NCBI GenBank assembly: GCA_964637445.1
Contig: CAZWWS010000032.1
Location: 1 to 28,316 of the forward strand
Direction of reading: 5' to 3'
DNA length: 28,316 bases
Source: M3 sp964637445
GTDB taxonomy: Bacteria > Bacteroidota > Bacteroidia > Bacteroidales > Muribaculaceae
Shown here piece by piece: positions 1-9,115 of the stretch. The stretch's first letter is position 1. Each line of letters starts with the position of its first letter. A program made the translations under genes and the position numbers. Below the pieces are notes generated by a model, which saw only the letters and a list, made by a program, of their open reading frames with translations, had not been told where the DNA came from and made no database searches.

Positions 1-1292
1 CTTTGAAGGGTAACTTCTTTACTCAAGAGATGGAACTTACTCTCCAAATCGACGACGCTTTCGAAGGCAATGCTGAAGAAGAATATATTGCTGAAGTGTT
101 TGCGAACGGTGGCGAAGTAGACTTGATCAATGACATCACTCTCGACGAACCTCTCGTAGTAGCAGCAGGCAAGACCGTAACACTCAACTTGAACGGACAC
201 AGCATCAAGAACCAAACTGCTAACGCTAAAACTGACGTGATCCTCGTAAAAGAAGGTGCAACTCTTACTATCGAAGGTGAAGGCTTGGTAGAAGCTGTAG
301 GTGGCAACGATGGCTACGCAGTTATCTCTAACGGTACTTTGATTATCAACGATGGTACTTACAAGACCGGTTTTGACCAAAACAACGAACAAAACGCATG
401 TATCTATGCTCGCGGCACCGGTAAGGTTTACATCAATGGTGGTGAATTTATCAGCGAAACCGGTAAATTCTTGATCAACAAGCAAGACGCTGACCGTGCA
501 ACAACTACTATCGAAATCAAGGGTGGTACTTTCCACAACTTCAACCCGGCAGACAATGCATCGGAAAATGCCGGCACTAACTTCGTTGCAGAAGGCTATA
601 AATCGGTAGAGCTAACTGAAAATGTATGGACAGTCGTATTGGACGACATCACAAGCAATACAACTTTGACTTCAGATGTAGAAGTAGCAGCAACCGTAAA
701 GGTAGCAGCCGGCACAACATTGGATGGCGACGGACACACTATGACAATGGTTAAGAGCGCAGCTCAATATGCACTCCAACCCTCAGGTGGCACAATCAAG
801 AACCTTACTATCGAAGGATACAACACTCGCAATGCTAACAGCAATGTAATCCGCGGTATCTATATCAGCAAGGCTACTGAAAATGTAACTATCGAAAACG
901 TACATATCTCAGGTGTGGCTTATCCGTTGAATACCGGTAGCGCAGCAAAACCCGCAATAGCCGGCTTGACTCTTGAAGTAACTGAAAGTACATTGGAAGG
1001 CTGGACCAGCTTCTCAGGCGGATTTGCATCAGCAGCATTTAATAAATGCGCATTTACTGCGAGCAATTTCTTCGATGCAACATCACATCCGACTTGGAAC
1101 AACTGCATCAAGCCTTTTATCACAACAGTGTTGACCGATTGTACTTTTGAAAAGGGATTTAACATTGATTTGTCGGAAATCGGTGAAGGAGAAACTGTAA
1201 AATTGGTTAATTGTACTGTAGATGGTACAGTAGTGACTGCTGAAAATGCAGCTGAATTGCTTAACGTGACTGCCGGCGAACTTGCCTGGTAA
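1..1292 (+). CDS. Secreted beta-helix-like repeat protein, 5' end outside window
   Basis: The reading frame is open from the window edge to TAA at 1290-1292. The first possible start codon, TTG at 3, has no upstream sequence to judge, so the protein most likely begins outside the window. About 429 residues are visible. They are rich in Asn, Gly, Thr and Val, with short beta-strand rungs such as VTLNLNGHSIKN, GTLIINDGTY and VYINGGEFISETG, the look of a right-handed parallel beta-helix (pectate-lyase-like fold). A second block from about residue 220 restarts the pattern (VKVAAGTTLDGDGHTM), suggesting two stacked helices or a duplication. No catalytic motif is recognisable, so a surface adhesin or glycan-binding role is only a guess. 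Codon use favours AAC, GGT and CTC-type codons unlike the next operon, which can indicate high expression. A strong terminator follows. Confidence 0.7.
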   Translation, partial: LKGNFFTQEMELTLQIDDAFEGNAEEEYIAEVFANGGEVDLINDITLDEPLVVAAGKTVTLNLNGHSIKNQTANAKTDVILVKEGATLTIEGEGLVEAVGGNDGYAVISNGTLIINDGTYKTGFDQNNEQNACIYARGTGKVYINGGEFISETGKFLINKQDADRATTTIEIKGGTFHNFNPADNASENAGTNFVAEGYKSVELTENVWTVVLDDITSNTTLTSDVEVAATVKVAAGTTLDGDGHTMTMVKSAAQYALQPSGGTIKNLTIEGYNTRNANSNVIRGIYISKATENVTIENVHISGVAYPLNTGSAAKPAIAGLTLEVTESTLEGWTSFSGGFASAAFNKCAFTASNFFDATSHPTWNNCIKPFITTVLTDCTFEKGFNIDLSEIGEGETVKLVNCTVDGTVVTAENAAELLNVTAGELAW

Positions 1293-1318
1293 GTAGGATA
1301 TAACTATTGATAATGATG

Positions 1319-1355
1319 GCGGGCAGAGGCGAAAGCTTCTGCCCGCTGATTTTTT
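1319..1355 (+). terminator. Rho-independent terminator of the beta-helix gene
   Basis: A 12-bp stem (left arm 1319-1330, right arm 1335-1346, one G-T pair) closes a GAAA tetraloop and is followed by TGA and six T (1350-1355). It lies 27 bp after the stop codon of the beta-helix gene and is among the strongest terminators in the window. Confidence 0.9.
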
Positions 1356-1509
1356 GGCTCACAGATGGCACGGAAAGTTTTGGGAGTGAGGAATGGGCTG
1401 ACGCGAGGGGGCGGAGACGAAAGCCGAGAGAGCAAAGATGGCTCACAGAAAGCCACGGAAGGGAGTGGAAATATTTTTTTGTAGGGGAGCATTAATATAT
1501 GCGCCCACT

Positions 1510-1920
1510 GGTGAGGGGGATTGCGAAGCAATCGTTTTTGAATAGCCGGCGGTAGCCGAACGTAGTGAGGTCACCGCCGGATGGTGGAGTGGTGGATGAC
1601 GAATCTGACAGATTCGTTTATGGTAACAAATCTTTCAGATTTGATTTTTCGGGGCGTTTGTGACCGTGGGTGACCTCGCCAAGGCGAGGCTACCCACGGC
1701 TATGAGCTAATGATTGCTTTGCAATCAGACTACACGGATAGTACGGATAGGACTGAAGATTTTTGGAGACATAAGAACAGAAAGACAATAAGGAAGAGGA
1801 AAGTGAGGGTATGTGGGATGGGTAGACGGCGTACTTTAGCGGTACGCCGAGTGGGGGCGGAGACGGCTATCCCCGGGCTGAAGCCCGAGGTTACCTTAGA
1901 TGATGCCCCGCGGGGCGTGG
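1510..1920. repeat. Cluster of tiny-loop palindromes in a gene-free region
   Basis: The ~740 bp between the beta-helix gene and the next gene hold no convincing gene. From 1519 to 1916 there are at least nine short inverted repeats: 1519-1533 (GATTGC/GCAATC, loop GAA), 1546-1580 (CCGGCGGT/ACCGCCGG), 1599-1617 (ACGAATCTG/CAGATTCGT, 1-nt spacer), 1627-1643 (CAAATCT/AGATTTG), 1664-1699 (CCGTGGGT/ACCCACGG enclosing CCTCGCC/GGCGAGG), 1711-1727 (TGATTGC/GCAATCA), 1828-1850 (CGGCGTAC/GTACGCCG), 1874-1887 (CGGGCT/AGCCCG) and 1905-1916 (GCCCCG/CGGGGC). Interspersed are degenerate direct repeats of the form CTCACAGATnGCCACGG near 1357, 1441 and 1930. Function unknown; probably non-coding repetitive DNA. 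Confidence 0.75.
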
Positions 1921-1976
1921 GGGATGCGGACTCACAGATAGCCACGGCGGGGGAACAGAATGTTGGAGGGGGGGGA

Positions 1977-2006
1977 TTGGGATGTGGAAGATTTGTTGTA
2001 TCTTTG
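1977..2006 (+). promoter_or_regulatory. Bacteroidetes-type promoter for the 2035-6919 gene run
   Basis: A -33 TTG at 1977-1979 is separated by 19 nt from a -7 element TATCTTTG at 1999-2006, matching the Bacteroidetes primary-sigma consensus. The predicted transcript starts near 2012, giving a leader of about 23 nt. Confidence 0.8.
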
Positions 2007-2034
2007 CGGGTGAATTGTATTTTTTATTTTGAAT

Positions 2035-2946
2035 ATGGAAAAGAAGCAAAAATATTTGATGTGGGGCGTGGTAGGTCTTGGCGCTCTGCTGGTTGTCGCT
2101 ATCATTGCGTTTGTGGCGACTACGACGACTATGAGTAATAAGATCGAGGAGGCTCAACTTGAGAATGAGCAGTTGCAGCTGACGAATGAGCAGCTGCAGT
2201 TGGCAAATGAGTATCAGGCACTCAATACGGAGTTTCAACAATATGAAAATCAGTCGCAAATGCTGATGAATGACTCGATCATCACGAAGTATGCTGCGGC
2301 GAAGAGTAAGGTGGAGAAACTTCTTCAAGAGCTTAAAAATGAAAAGACCAAGAGCCAGAAGCGAATCAAGGAGTTGCAGGATGAGATTGCAACGCTGAAG
2401 GGTATATTGCGTCACTATGTGGAGCAGATAGATGCTTTGGGCAAGGAGAATGAGGGCTTGAGAGCCGAGAATCAAGAGATCAAGGAGGAGAATCAAGCGC
2501 TGACGGCTCGCGTGGCCGACACATCGAAGAAAAACGAGGAGCTGTCGGAGCGCATGACTTTGGCCGAGAAGCTCAATGTGACCGGCGTGACCCTTACCGG
2601 GCTGAAAAAGAATGGTAAAAAGGAGAAAAATATCACTAAGGCGAAGCAGCTGATGGTGACATTTACGATACCACAAAACAATTCAACACCGGTAGGCGAA
2701 AAGATGATATATCTGCGCATCACATCGCCGGAGGGATCGCTCCTTGGCGGTGCAGGCACGTTTGACTTCGAGGGGGGCAGTGTGCCCTACTCAGCTCGCA
2801 AGTCGATAGAATATGCCGGGGAAGAGATCTCGGGCATTACAATCTATTGGGATGTGAACACCACGCTCACGCCGGGCGAATATACGGTAGAACTCTTTGC
2901 CGACAACTACCGCTTGACATCACGCAAGTTCACGATGAAAAAGTAG
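2035..2946 (+). CDS. Membrane-anchored coiled-coil protein of unknown function
   Basis: The start is taken as ATG at 2035; a TTG two codons upstream is less likely. The product is about 303 residues. A short lysine-rich N-terminus is followed by one membrane segment (about residues 8-30), then a long heptad-rich region (about 35-180) full of Gln, Glu, Leu and Lys (for example ENEQLQLTNEQLQLANE), a typical coiled coil. A small beta-rich domain closes the protein (about 195-303; VTGVTLTGLKK, QLMVTFTIPQN, GEYTVELFADNYRL). This layout suggests a periplasmic domain held away from the inner membrane by a coiled-coil stalk. No enzyme motif is visible. The stop is only 5 nt before the MgtC-type gene, so the two are probably co-transcribed from the 1977-2006 promoter. 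Confidence 0.75.
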   Translation: MEKKQKYLMWGVVGLGALLVVAIIAFVATTTTMSNKIEEAQLENEQLQLTNEQLQLANEYQALNTEFQQYENQSQMLMNDSIITKYAAAKSKVEKLLQELKNEKTKSQKRIKELQDEIATLKGILRHYVEQIDALGKENEGLRAENQEIKEENQALTARVADTSKKNEELSERMTLAEKLNVTGVTLTGLKKNGKKEKNITKAKQLMVTFTIPQNNSTPVGEKMIYLRITSPEGSLLGGAGTFDFEGGSVPYSARKSIEYAGEEISGITIYWDVNTTLTPGEYTVELFADNYRLTSRKFTMKK

Positions 2947-2951
2947 CAGCC

Positions 2952-3689
2952 ATGGCAGAATGGATAGTGGGAGCATGGACAGAGTTTTATGCTGCAATAA
3001 GCAGCGTAGAGGTCACCACCACATCGGCTATATTCAAGCTGTGTCTGAGTTTGCTGTTGGGATGCGTGGTAGGGTTTGAGCGCAAACGCAAAGGGCAGAT
3101 AGCGGGAGTGCGCACATTTGCCTTGATAGCGATGGGCGCCACGCTCGCCATGTTGCTATCGATCTACGTACCACAGGAATATATGGGGCTTAAAAACGGA
3201 GACCCCGGACGAATAGCCGCCCAAGTGATAACCGGCATCGGATTTCTCGGCGCCGGCGCCATCATACAAATGAAAGGCTCGGTGAGAGGCTTGACCACAG
3301 CAGCCGGGATATGGATGATAGCCACCGTAGGGATGGCCGTAGGCGTAGGGCTGTATTTGCTATCGATAGCAGCCACACTGCTGGTGATGGTGATATTGGT
3401 GGTGCTCGATCGCTACGAACACCGCTTAGGGATAGGAGCCGAGTCGCGCATCATACGCCTCAAAATCGGAGCCATAGTGGAGGACATCGACGAATATCGT
3501 AAGGTGCTCGACCGCAACGGCGTGTATCTGAGCAACGTGTATGTAGAATATGACTACGACACGCCGGTGACTCGCCTGAACTTGGTGGTGCTCATCAAAG
3601 AGTCGACCGACTATTTGGAGCTATTCAAGCAACTCAGAAAGGTCAACCCCACTCAATCAATTTCGCTTGGTAATCAAGTCAATATATAA
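2952..3689 (+). CDS. MgtC/SapB-family inner membrane protein
   Basis: This is a 245-residue protein beginning at ATG 2952, 5 nt after the preceding stop; an upstream in-frame start inside the previous gene (2847) is rejected. Family hallmarks are present in order: LLLGCVVGFERKRKGQIAGVRTFAL near the N-terminus, DPGRIAAQVITGIGFLGAGAI in the middle, and VRGLTTAAGIWMIATVGMAVGVG, giving about five membrane helices. A C-terminal soluble domain of about 80 residues follows (RIIRLKIGAIVEDIDEYRKV). MgtC relatives help bacteria grow at low magnesium or inside hosts and, in Salmonella, modulate the F-type ATPase; the role of the gut Bacteroidales versions is not settled. The next gene, a cation/proton antiporter, is 32 nt downstream, so an ion-homeostasis operon is plausible. 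Confidence 0.88.
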   Translation: MAEWIVGAWTEFYAAISSVEVTTTSAIFKLCLSLLLGCVVGFERKRKGQIAGVRTFALIAMGATLAMLLSIYVPQEYMGLKNGDPGRIAAQVITGIGFLGAGAIIQMKGSVRGLTTAAGIWMIATVGMAVGVGLYLLSIAATLLVMVILVVLDRYEHRLGIGAESRIIRLKIGAIVEDIDEYRKVLDRNGVYLSNVYVEYDYDTPVTRLNLVVLIKESTDYLELFKQLRKVNPTQSISLGNQVNI

Positions 3690-3721
3690 CAATTCACAAC
3701 GGAATACAATCTACAATCGCG

Positions 3722-6031
3722 ATGAGTCTACTCACAATGTTATCGGCATTGGCATTTATCTCGCCGGAGAAAGCCGGTGAGGTGGCAGAAGTGGCAGAAA
3801 GCACTGCCACGCTGAATATAGAGAGCCTGATATCCGACCTTGCTTTCATACTGATACTTGGCGCCGTAGTGACACTACTGTTTAAGTGGATGAAGCAACC
3901 GGTGGTGTTGGGGTATATCGTAGCCGGATTTTTGGCGAGTCCGCACTTTGAATATCTGCCGTCGGTCACCACGATAGCCAACATCGACTTTTGGGCACAG
4001 ATAGGTATCATAGTACTACTGTTCTCGCTCGGGCTTGAGTTCAGCTTCAAGAAGTTGCTTGGTGTGGGCGGTTCGGCGGTAGTGACCGCGCTGATAATAG
4101 TGATAGGCATGATGGCAGCGGGCTTCACGATAGGTAAGTTGATGGACTTCTCGAATATCAACAGCCTCTTTTTGGGTGGCATGCTGTCGATGTCGTCGAC
4201 CACGATAATCATCAAGGCACTTACCGACTTGAATATGAAGCAGAAAAAATTTGCTTCGCTGATATTTGCCGTGCTCATCGTCGAGGATCTCTTTGCCGTG
4301 TTGATGATGGTAATCCTCTCATCGATAGCCATCAACAACTCAGTAGAAGGGACAGAGATGCTCTTCAGTGTAGGTAAATTGGGATTTTTCCTGATAATAT
4401 GGTTTTTGATAGGCGTGTTCATATTGCCCTCAGCCTTGGGAAAAGCCCGCCGCTATCTCAACAACGAAACTCTGCTAATCATCTCGATGGGGCTATGCCT
4501 CGGCATGGCCGTCTTCTCGGTGTATTGCGGATTTTCGCTCGCCTTGGGCGCATTTGTGATGGGTTCGATACTTGCCGGCACCAGCTATGCCGAGAAAATA
4601 GAGCATGTTGTAACTTCGGTGAAAGACCTCTTTGGGGCAGTATTTTTCATCTCAGTGGGCATGATGGTCAACCCGACAATCATAGCCGAATATTGGTCGC
4701 CGATATTGATACTGTCGGGCGTAGTGATAGGCGGCATGATCACGTTTGGCACCTTCGGTATGCTCATCACCGGACAAAGCCTGCGCATCGCCTTGCAATC
4801 GGGGTTCGCGCTGACACAGATAGGAGAATTTGCGTTTATCATCGCGGCACTCGGTATGAGCCTCGGAGTGCTTGACACCAACATCTACCCCATCGTGGTA
4901 GCCGTGTCGGTGCTCACCACGTTCACCACCCCCTACTTCATCCGTATGGCCGACCCACTATGTGACAGTTTGGAGAAGCATCTGCCCAAGCGTCTGCACT
5001 TCCTCATCGACCGATATTCGCGTCAAGCCTCGACCGAGAGCGAGACCACGTCGCTGTGGAAGTCGGTGTTGCAGCGATATATATGGCGAATAATGCTCTA
5101 TTCGATAGTGCTGATAGCCATCGTATTAGTGGCCACCGAGTGGCTGCTTCCGGTGCTAAATGAGATGAGCGAGAAATGGGGCCGACTGCTATGCGCCGTA
5201 GTGTCGCTCGTGGCGATGGCACCATTTCTGCTTGCTCTGTCGACCCCCTCGTCGAAGAAAGTGGAGCGCAAGCGACTGCGCGAAGCAAACGCACACTTCG
5301 ACGTGCCATTGGTGGTGATGACCGTGATACGCCCGCTATTGGCGTTGGGCTTCGTGGTGTATCTGCTCAGTTCGCTCTACTCGATAGTGATCGGAGTGAT
5401 ATTCGGATTGATAATATTCGGCGTGTTGATATTCTTCCTCTCAAAGAAAGTGAGGAAGCAGATGCGCAGCATCGAGTCGAAATTTCTCGAAAATCTCAAC
5501 GAGCGCGAGCTCCGTCGCAGTGGCAAGAACAACAGCCTGATCAACGACCTGCACTTGGCATACGTGGAGGTGGGCTATAACTGCGAGTTTGTAGGCGACC
5601 GGCTGTGTGACTCAGACATACGTCGGCGCTACGGCGTGAACATATCCTCGATACAACGCGGCTCCACTACCCTACTCGTCCCCAAAGGAGACACCCGAAT
5701 ATTTCCGGGCGACATACTCGGCGTGATAGGCAACGACGAGCAGATAGAACAACTGCTCGAAGTGGTGGGTAATGCTCATGACGATGATAGTGCGTCATCG
5801 GACACCGATGTGAGAGATATAAAATTCACATCGATCCAGTTGAGTGAAAATTCGCCACTAATCGGAAAGACCTCAGCCTCATCGCGCATCCGCGAGGACT
5901 ACTCAGCATTGTTGGTAGCGATACAGCATACTGACGGTACATTTGTGCGTCCCGACGGCACATGTGAGTTTGGAGCAGAGGATGTATTGTGGTTGGTGGG
6001 TAATCCGAAAACACTTGCACAGCTGAAGTAA
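3722..6031 (+). CDS. CPA2-family cation/proton antiporter with two TrkA-C domains
   Basis: The 769-residue product begins at ATG 3722. Residues ~25-420 form a Na+/H+ exchanger domain of about 12 helices, with features typical of KefB/RosB-like CPA2 transporters (GYIVAGFLASPHFEYLP, LLFSLGLEFSFKKL, LSMSSTTIIIKAL, AVLIVEDLFAVLMM, ALTQIGEFAFIIAALG). Another membrane block lies at about 450-600 (MLYSIVLIAIVLVATEWLLPV and following). The cytoplasmic tail carries two RCK-C/TrkA-C type domains, about 615-675 and 695-768, the second ending in DVLWLVGNPKTLAQLK. The NAD-binding TrkA-N domain found in true KefB/KefC is absent, so gating by a small ligand at the TrkA-C domains is more likely than glutathione-adduct control. 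Likely substrate is K+ or Na+ against H+. Confidence 0.88.
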   Translation: MSLLTMLSALAFISPEKAGEVAEVAESTATLNIESLISDLAFILILGAVVTLLFKWMKQPVVLGYIVAGFLASPHFEYLPSVTTIANIDFWAQIGIIVLLFSLGLEFSFKKLLGVGGSAVVTALIIVIGMMAAGFTIGKLMDFSNINSLFLGGMLSMSSTTIIIKALTDLNMKQKKFASLIFAVLIVEDLFAVLMMVILSSIAINNSVEGTEMLFSVGKLGFFLIIWFLIGVFILPSALGKARRYLNNETLLIISMGLCLGMAVFSVYCGFSLALGAFVMGSILAGTSYAEKIEHVVTSVKDLFGAVFFISVGMMVNPTIIAEYWSPILILSGVVIGGMITFGTFGMLITGQSLRIALQSGFALTQIGEFAFIIAALGMSLGVLDTNIYPIVVAVSVLTTFTTPYFIRMADPLCDSLEKHLPKRLHFLIDRYSRQASTESETTSLWKSVLQRYIWRIMLYSIVLIAIVLVATEWLLPVLNEMSEKWGRLLCAVVSLVAMAPFLLALSTPSSKKVERKRLREANAHFDVPLVVMTVIRPLLALGFVVYLLSSLYSIVIGVIFGLIIFGVLIFFLSKKVRKQMRSIESKFLENLNERELRRSGKNNSLINDLHLAYVEVGYNCEFVGDRLCDSDIRRRYGVNISSIQRGSTTLLVPKGDTRIFPGDILGVIGNDEQIEQLLEVVGNAHDDDSASSDTDVRDIKFTSIQLSENSPLIGKTSASSRIREDYSALLVAIQHTDGTFVRPDGTCEFGAEDVLWLVGNPKTLAQLK

Positions 6032-6043
6032 CAGGCAGAAAAG

Positions 6044-6919
6044 ATGTGGATATTGCTCGCGATAACATCGGCCGCGTGTCTGGGTGTGTATGACATCTTC
6101 AAAAAGATGTCGCTCAGGGAGAACAATGTGCTATGGGTGCTCTTTCTCAACACACTGTTTGGAGCGGTGCTGATGTCGCCCATCATCATCGACGGACTAT
6201 GGCATAGGGAGATAGGATTGGGCGGCACAATAGAGGGGCATGGCGCGATAGTGTTGAAATCGATGATCGTATTGACCTCGTGGCTGTTGGGGTATTTTGG
6301 CATAAAGCATCTGCCGCTTACGATAGCCGGGCCAATCAATGCCACGCGACCGGTGATGGTGCTGATCGGAGCGTTGCTAATATTTGGCGAGCGACTGAAT
6401 CTGCTACAATGGGTCGGAATAGCGTTGGGGATAGTATCGCTGTTTTTGGTGAGCAGGATAGGTGCACGCGAAGGGTTCTCGCTACGAAGCAGCAAATGGC
6501 TGTGGATGAGCCTCGGCGCCACGGCAATGGGTGCAATCAGCGGATTGTATGACAAATATCTGCTCCGGCAGTATGAGCCGCTTGAGGTGCAGGCGTGGTA
6601 TTCGCTGTATCAGCTCGTGATTATGGGGGCGGCTATATTGATAGTAAAAAATGCAGTCAAAGATAGGAGCAAATTTGAATGGCGGTGGACAATACCATGC
6701 ATCGCGCTGTTTCTGACGATAGCCGACATAGCGTATTTCTATGCGCTATCGCTCGACGGCTCGATGATCTCGGTAGTGTCGATGATAAGGCGCGGGAGCG
6801 TGATAGTGTCGTTTCTCTACGGAGTGGTGATATTGCGCGAGCGCAACGTGAAGCTCAAACTCGCAGACCTGAGCATACTTTTGGTGGGATTGGTGCTATT
6901 AGTGCTCGGATCGAGATAG
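6044..6919 (+). CDS. EamA/DMT-superfamily transporter
   Basis: The gene starts at ATG 6044, 12 nt after the antiporter stop. The 291 residues contain ten predicted membrane helices arranged as two EamA repeats, the first about 1-140 (ending in LNLLQWVGIALGIVSLFLVS after PVMVLIGALLIFGERL) and the second about 150-291 (ending in ILLVGLVLLVLGSR after VVILRERNVKLKLADL). The substrate cannot be read from the sequence. Known DMT members export amino acids or metabolites, and some small relatives flip lipid-linked sugars. The next genes may handle polyprenyl-phosphate-linked pentose, so a flippase role is possible but unproven; equally it may simply close the ion-transport operon. Confidence 0.82.
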   Translation: MWILLAITSAACLGVYDIFKKMSLRENNVLWVLFLNTLFGAVLMSPIIIDGLWHREIGLGGTIEGHGAIVLKSMIVLTSWLLGYFGIKHLPLTIAGPINATRPVMVLIGALLIFGERLNLLQWVGIALGIVSLFLVSRIGAREGFSLRSSKWLWMSLGATAMGAISGLYDKYLLRQYEPLEVQAWYSLYQLVIMGAAILIVKNAVKDRSKFEWRWTIPCIALFLTIADIAYFYALSLDGSMISVVSMIRRGSVIVSFLYGVVILRERNVKLKLADLSILLVGLVLLVLGSR

Positions 6920-6941
6920 CGAAAGATTCAGTAGAATTTAG

Positions 6942-6949
6942 TAATTTTG
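6942..6949 (+). promoter_or_regulatory. Possible -7 element before the polyprenyl cassette
   Basis: TAATTTTG at 6942-6949 matches the -7 consensus and stands 16 nt before the ATG at 6966, but no TTG is found at the proper distance upstream. It could be a weak or activator-dependent promoter for the three-gene cassette. Confidence 0.4.
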
Positions 6950-6965
6950 CAAAAAAGCAAGACCG

Positions 6966-8273
6966 ATGAATCTACCCGATATACACCAACCTAAGCAGAA
7001 AGTGACAGCAACACGGATATTCAATATCGTGATGATGCTATATGCCGCTATCGCGTTACAGAGTTTTCTCAAGAATTGCATATCAAGATGGGATAACGTC
7101 GTACAAGACTTTGCCAACGAATTTTTGATTAATTATCAAGGCGGCTTTGTGCGTCGTGGACTTATCGGCGAAGTGATCCATTGGATATGCACAACGACAG
7201 GCATAGAGGCATATCATGTGATAGTGCTGATAACGATAGTGTGCTTCGTGTCGGTATGCGTGTTTTTCTTCGTCAAATTCAGCCGTCGATGTCTTAATTG
7301 GTGGATATTAGCTACACCTATATTCTTGGGGATGCCGCATAACTCCCTTGTGTGTACTGCAAACAAAGACTTTATGATAATCCTAATGGTAATCGCCATG
7401 CTCTATGCTTATCGCAATATATCTTCAGCAACGGCAAAGGCAGTGGTGATGAACTTACTGATGGTCATAGCCTTGAATATCCATGAAGTAATCTTTTTCT
7501 ATGGGTATCCGGTAATGGCATTGCTGATATTGAGCGACGATGAGTGTCGTTGGTCGAAGAGCGCGAAAGCTTTGTCGGCAGCGTTGCCAATCGCGGTATT
7601 CATAGCGATATGCTTATTTAAGGGGAATGCAGATATAGCACAGGCAATACACAATTCATGGATTGAATATATGCCTGAGGAGTATGGCACAGAGCCATTC
7701 GGAAGCGTAGGTGCGATAGGATGGACGTTGCAAGATACCATAAAGATGCATTTGGAGAAATCTTTTTTCTCAACGAGCTATGACATATACGGAATCTTTG
7801 TACGCCCGATTATCTGGATAATTATCTATTATCTGATAACCAACGCAGTGTTTGTGTTCAAGAAGCCAACATCGGATTTAGAGGAAACAGACAGGCGCAA
7901 CATCTCGGCGCTGACACTGATGCTGTTTGTCACAATGCTGCCAATGTTTTTGTTTTTGAGCTGCGACTTTCTTCGGTTGGAATATTACATCATCGCGACA
8001 GTATTTGCGACATTTATCATAGTAGATCGCGACGTGATAAGCAGAATGTTTCCGCAGAAATTTTTGCGCGTAGCAGACACGCTCAACCGGCATTTGACCG
8101 GATTGCTGCCCCCTAATAAAGGGACAATAGCGCTACTATTGCTGTTTATAGCCGACTCGCCGGCATTTTTTCGTATTGATTGGGCATTGCCATCGAGTGT
8201 AGCATTCACTCTGGCGCGATGTGCATCGAAGATATGCGACGCAGGTATTAACGCCTTACAATCGATAATATGA
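6966..8273 (+). CDS. Polytopic membrane protein, possibly GT-C-like, unknown function
   Basis: The 435-residue product starts at ATG 6966. It has about ten hydrophobic segments (for example IFNIVMMLYAAIALQSF, VIVLITIVCFVSVCVFFFV, AVVMNLLMVIALNIHEVIFF). A conserved-looking loop after the first helix reads DFANEFLINYQGGFVRRGLI, containing acidic residues and RR near the outer face. A large first external loop with acidic residues is what lipid-phosphate-sugar-using GT-C glycosyltransferases show, but I do not recognise the family and no known GT-C motif is certain. The stop overlaps the start of the UbiA-family gene by 4 nt (ATGA at 8270-8273), indicating translational coupling and suggesting a common pathway: the protein could be the transferase that uses the lipid-linked pentose made by the next two enzymes. 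This is inference from context. Confidence 0.6.
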   Translation: MNLPDIHQPKQKVTATRIFNIVMMLYAAIALQSFLKNCISRWDNVVQDFANEFLINYQGGFVRRGLIGEVIHWICTTTGIEAYHVIVLITIVCFVSVCVFFFVKFSRRCLNWWILATPIFLGMPHNSLVCTANKDFMIILMVIAMLYAYRNISSATAKAVVMNLLMVIALNIHEVIFFYGYPVMALLILSDDECRWSKSAKALSAALPIAVFIAICLFKGNADIAQAIHNSWIEYMPEEYGTEPFGSVGAIGWTLQDTIKMHLEKSFFSTSYDIYGIFVRPIIWIIIYYLITNAVFVFKKPTSDLEETDRRNISALTLMLFVTMLPMFLFLSCDFLRLEYYIIATVFATFIIVDRDVISRMFPQKFLRVADTLNRHLTGLLPPNKGTIALLLLFIADSPAFFRIDWALPSSVAFTLARCASKICDAGINALQSII

Positions 8274-9112
8274 TGAATGGGTATATCGCGTTACTGAGGC
8301 CAAAACAGTGGATAAAGATTCTGTTTGTGCTGACGCCGATGTTTTTCGGAGGGAGCTTCGGTGATGCGGATTGTTGGCTACGAGCCGGTGTTGCCGGTGT
8401 GACATTCTGCATGCTGAGCAGTGCTGTGTATTGCATCAATGATGTATGCGATGCGAAGTCAGACCGCCAACACCCTACAAAATGCAACCGCCCCATTGCG
8501 GCAGGAATTGTGAGCAGGTCGACAGCAATAGCAATCGCGACGATACTAATTGCAACGTCAATCGTAATCTCACAGATCTTCGGGCTTGGTATTGAGTTGA
8601 TATTAGCGGCGTATCTTGCCATCAATATCGCTTACTCGCTATGGCTTAAACGGATAGCAGTGGTAGATGTGGCGATTGTGGCAGGCGGTTTTGGGCTGAG
8701 AGTAGTGGCAGGGGGAATAGCGACCGGTATCGATGTATCGAATTGGTTGATCGTGATGACGGTTTTACTCGCCACGTTTCTTCTGCTTCCCAAACGACGC
8801 TACGACGCATTGACCGGCAAGGCGACGACATACAGCGTGACAATACTGAATTATGCAGTAGGAATTGCGGGCGTTGTAACATTCATATTTTACATACTCT
8901 ATACCATCTCTGAGGAAGTAACATCTCGATTTGATTGCTCGCATATATATCTGACAGCAATACCTGTAGGGGTAGGTATTTCACGCTATCTATACATCAC
9001 ATTTCGCAACAACAGCGAAGGCGACCCGACCAATATAGTGTATAGAGATCGCGCGATTCAACTCTGCCTGATGGTGTGGATAGTTGCGTTTTATTTAATC
9101 ATATACAGATAG
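8270..9112 (+). CDS. UbiA-family polyprenyl-phosphate phosphoribosyltransferase-like enzyme
   Basis: The 280-residue integral membrane protein starts at ATG 8270, overlapping the previous stop. It shows the two Asp-rich regions of the UbiA superfamily. The first is NDVCDAKSDRQHPTKCNRPIAAG (NDxxDxxxDxxHP pattern). The second region follows LKRIAVVDVAIVAGGFGLRVVAGG, with GIDVSNWLIVMTVLLATFLLLPKRRYD. These details, especially HPTKxxRPIAAG, RxxAGGxATG and KRRYD, match the subgroup typified by mycobacterial decaprenyl-phosphate 5-phosphoribosyltransferase (Rv3806c) rather than menaquinone or haem-A enzymes. That reaction joins phosphoribosyl pyrophosphate to a polyprenyl phosphate. The adjoining HAD phosphatase supplies the expected next step. 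Substrate in this organism is inferred, not shown. Confidence 0.82.
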   Translation: MMNGYIALLRPKQWIKILFVLTPMFFGGSFGDADCWLRAGVAGVTFCMLSSAVYCINDVCDAKSDRQHPTKCNRPIAAGIVSRSTAIAIATILIATSIVISQIFGLGIELILAAYLAINIAYSLWLKRIAVVDVAIVAGGFGLRVVAGGIATGIDVSNWLIVMTVLLATFLLLPKRRYDALTGKATTYSVTILNYAVGIAGVVTFIFYILYTISEEVTSRFDCSHIYLTAIPVGVGISRYLYITFRNNSEGDPTNIVYRDRAIQLCLMVWIVAFYLIIYR

Positions 9113-9115
9113 GGT

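Noticed and set aside
1710..2138. Open frame of 142 codons across the palindrome cluster and into the next gene
   Set aside because: Composition is that of the palindromic repeats, it overlaps a well supported promoter and the start of the coiled-coil gene in another frame, and it resembles no protein.
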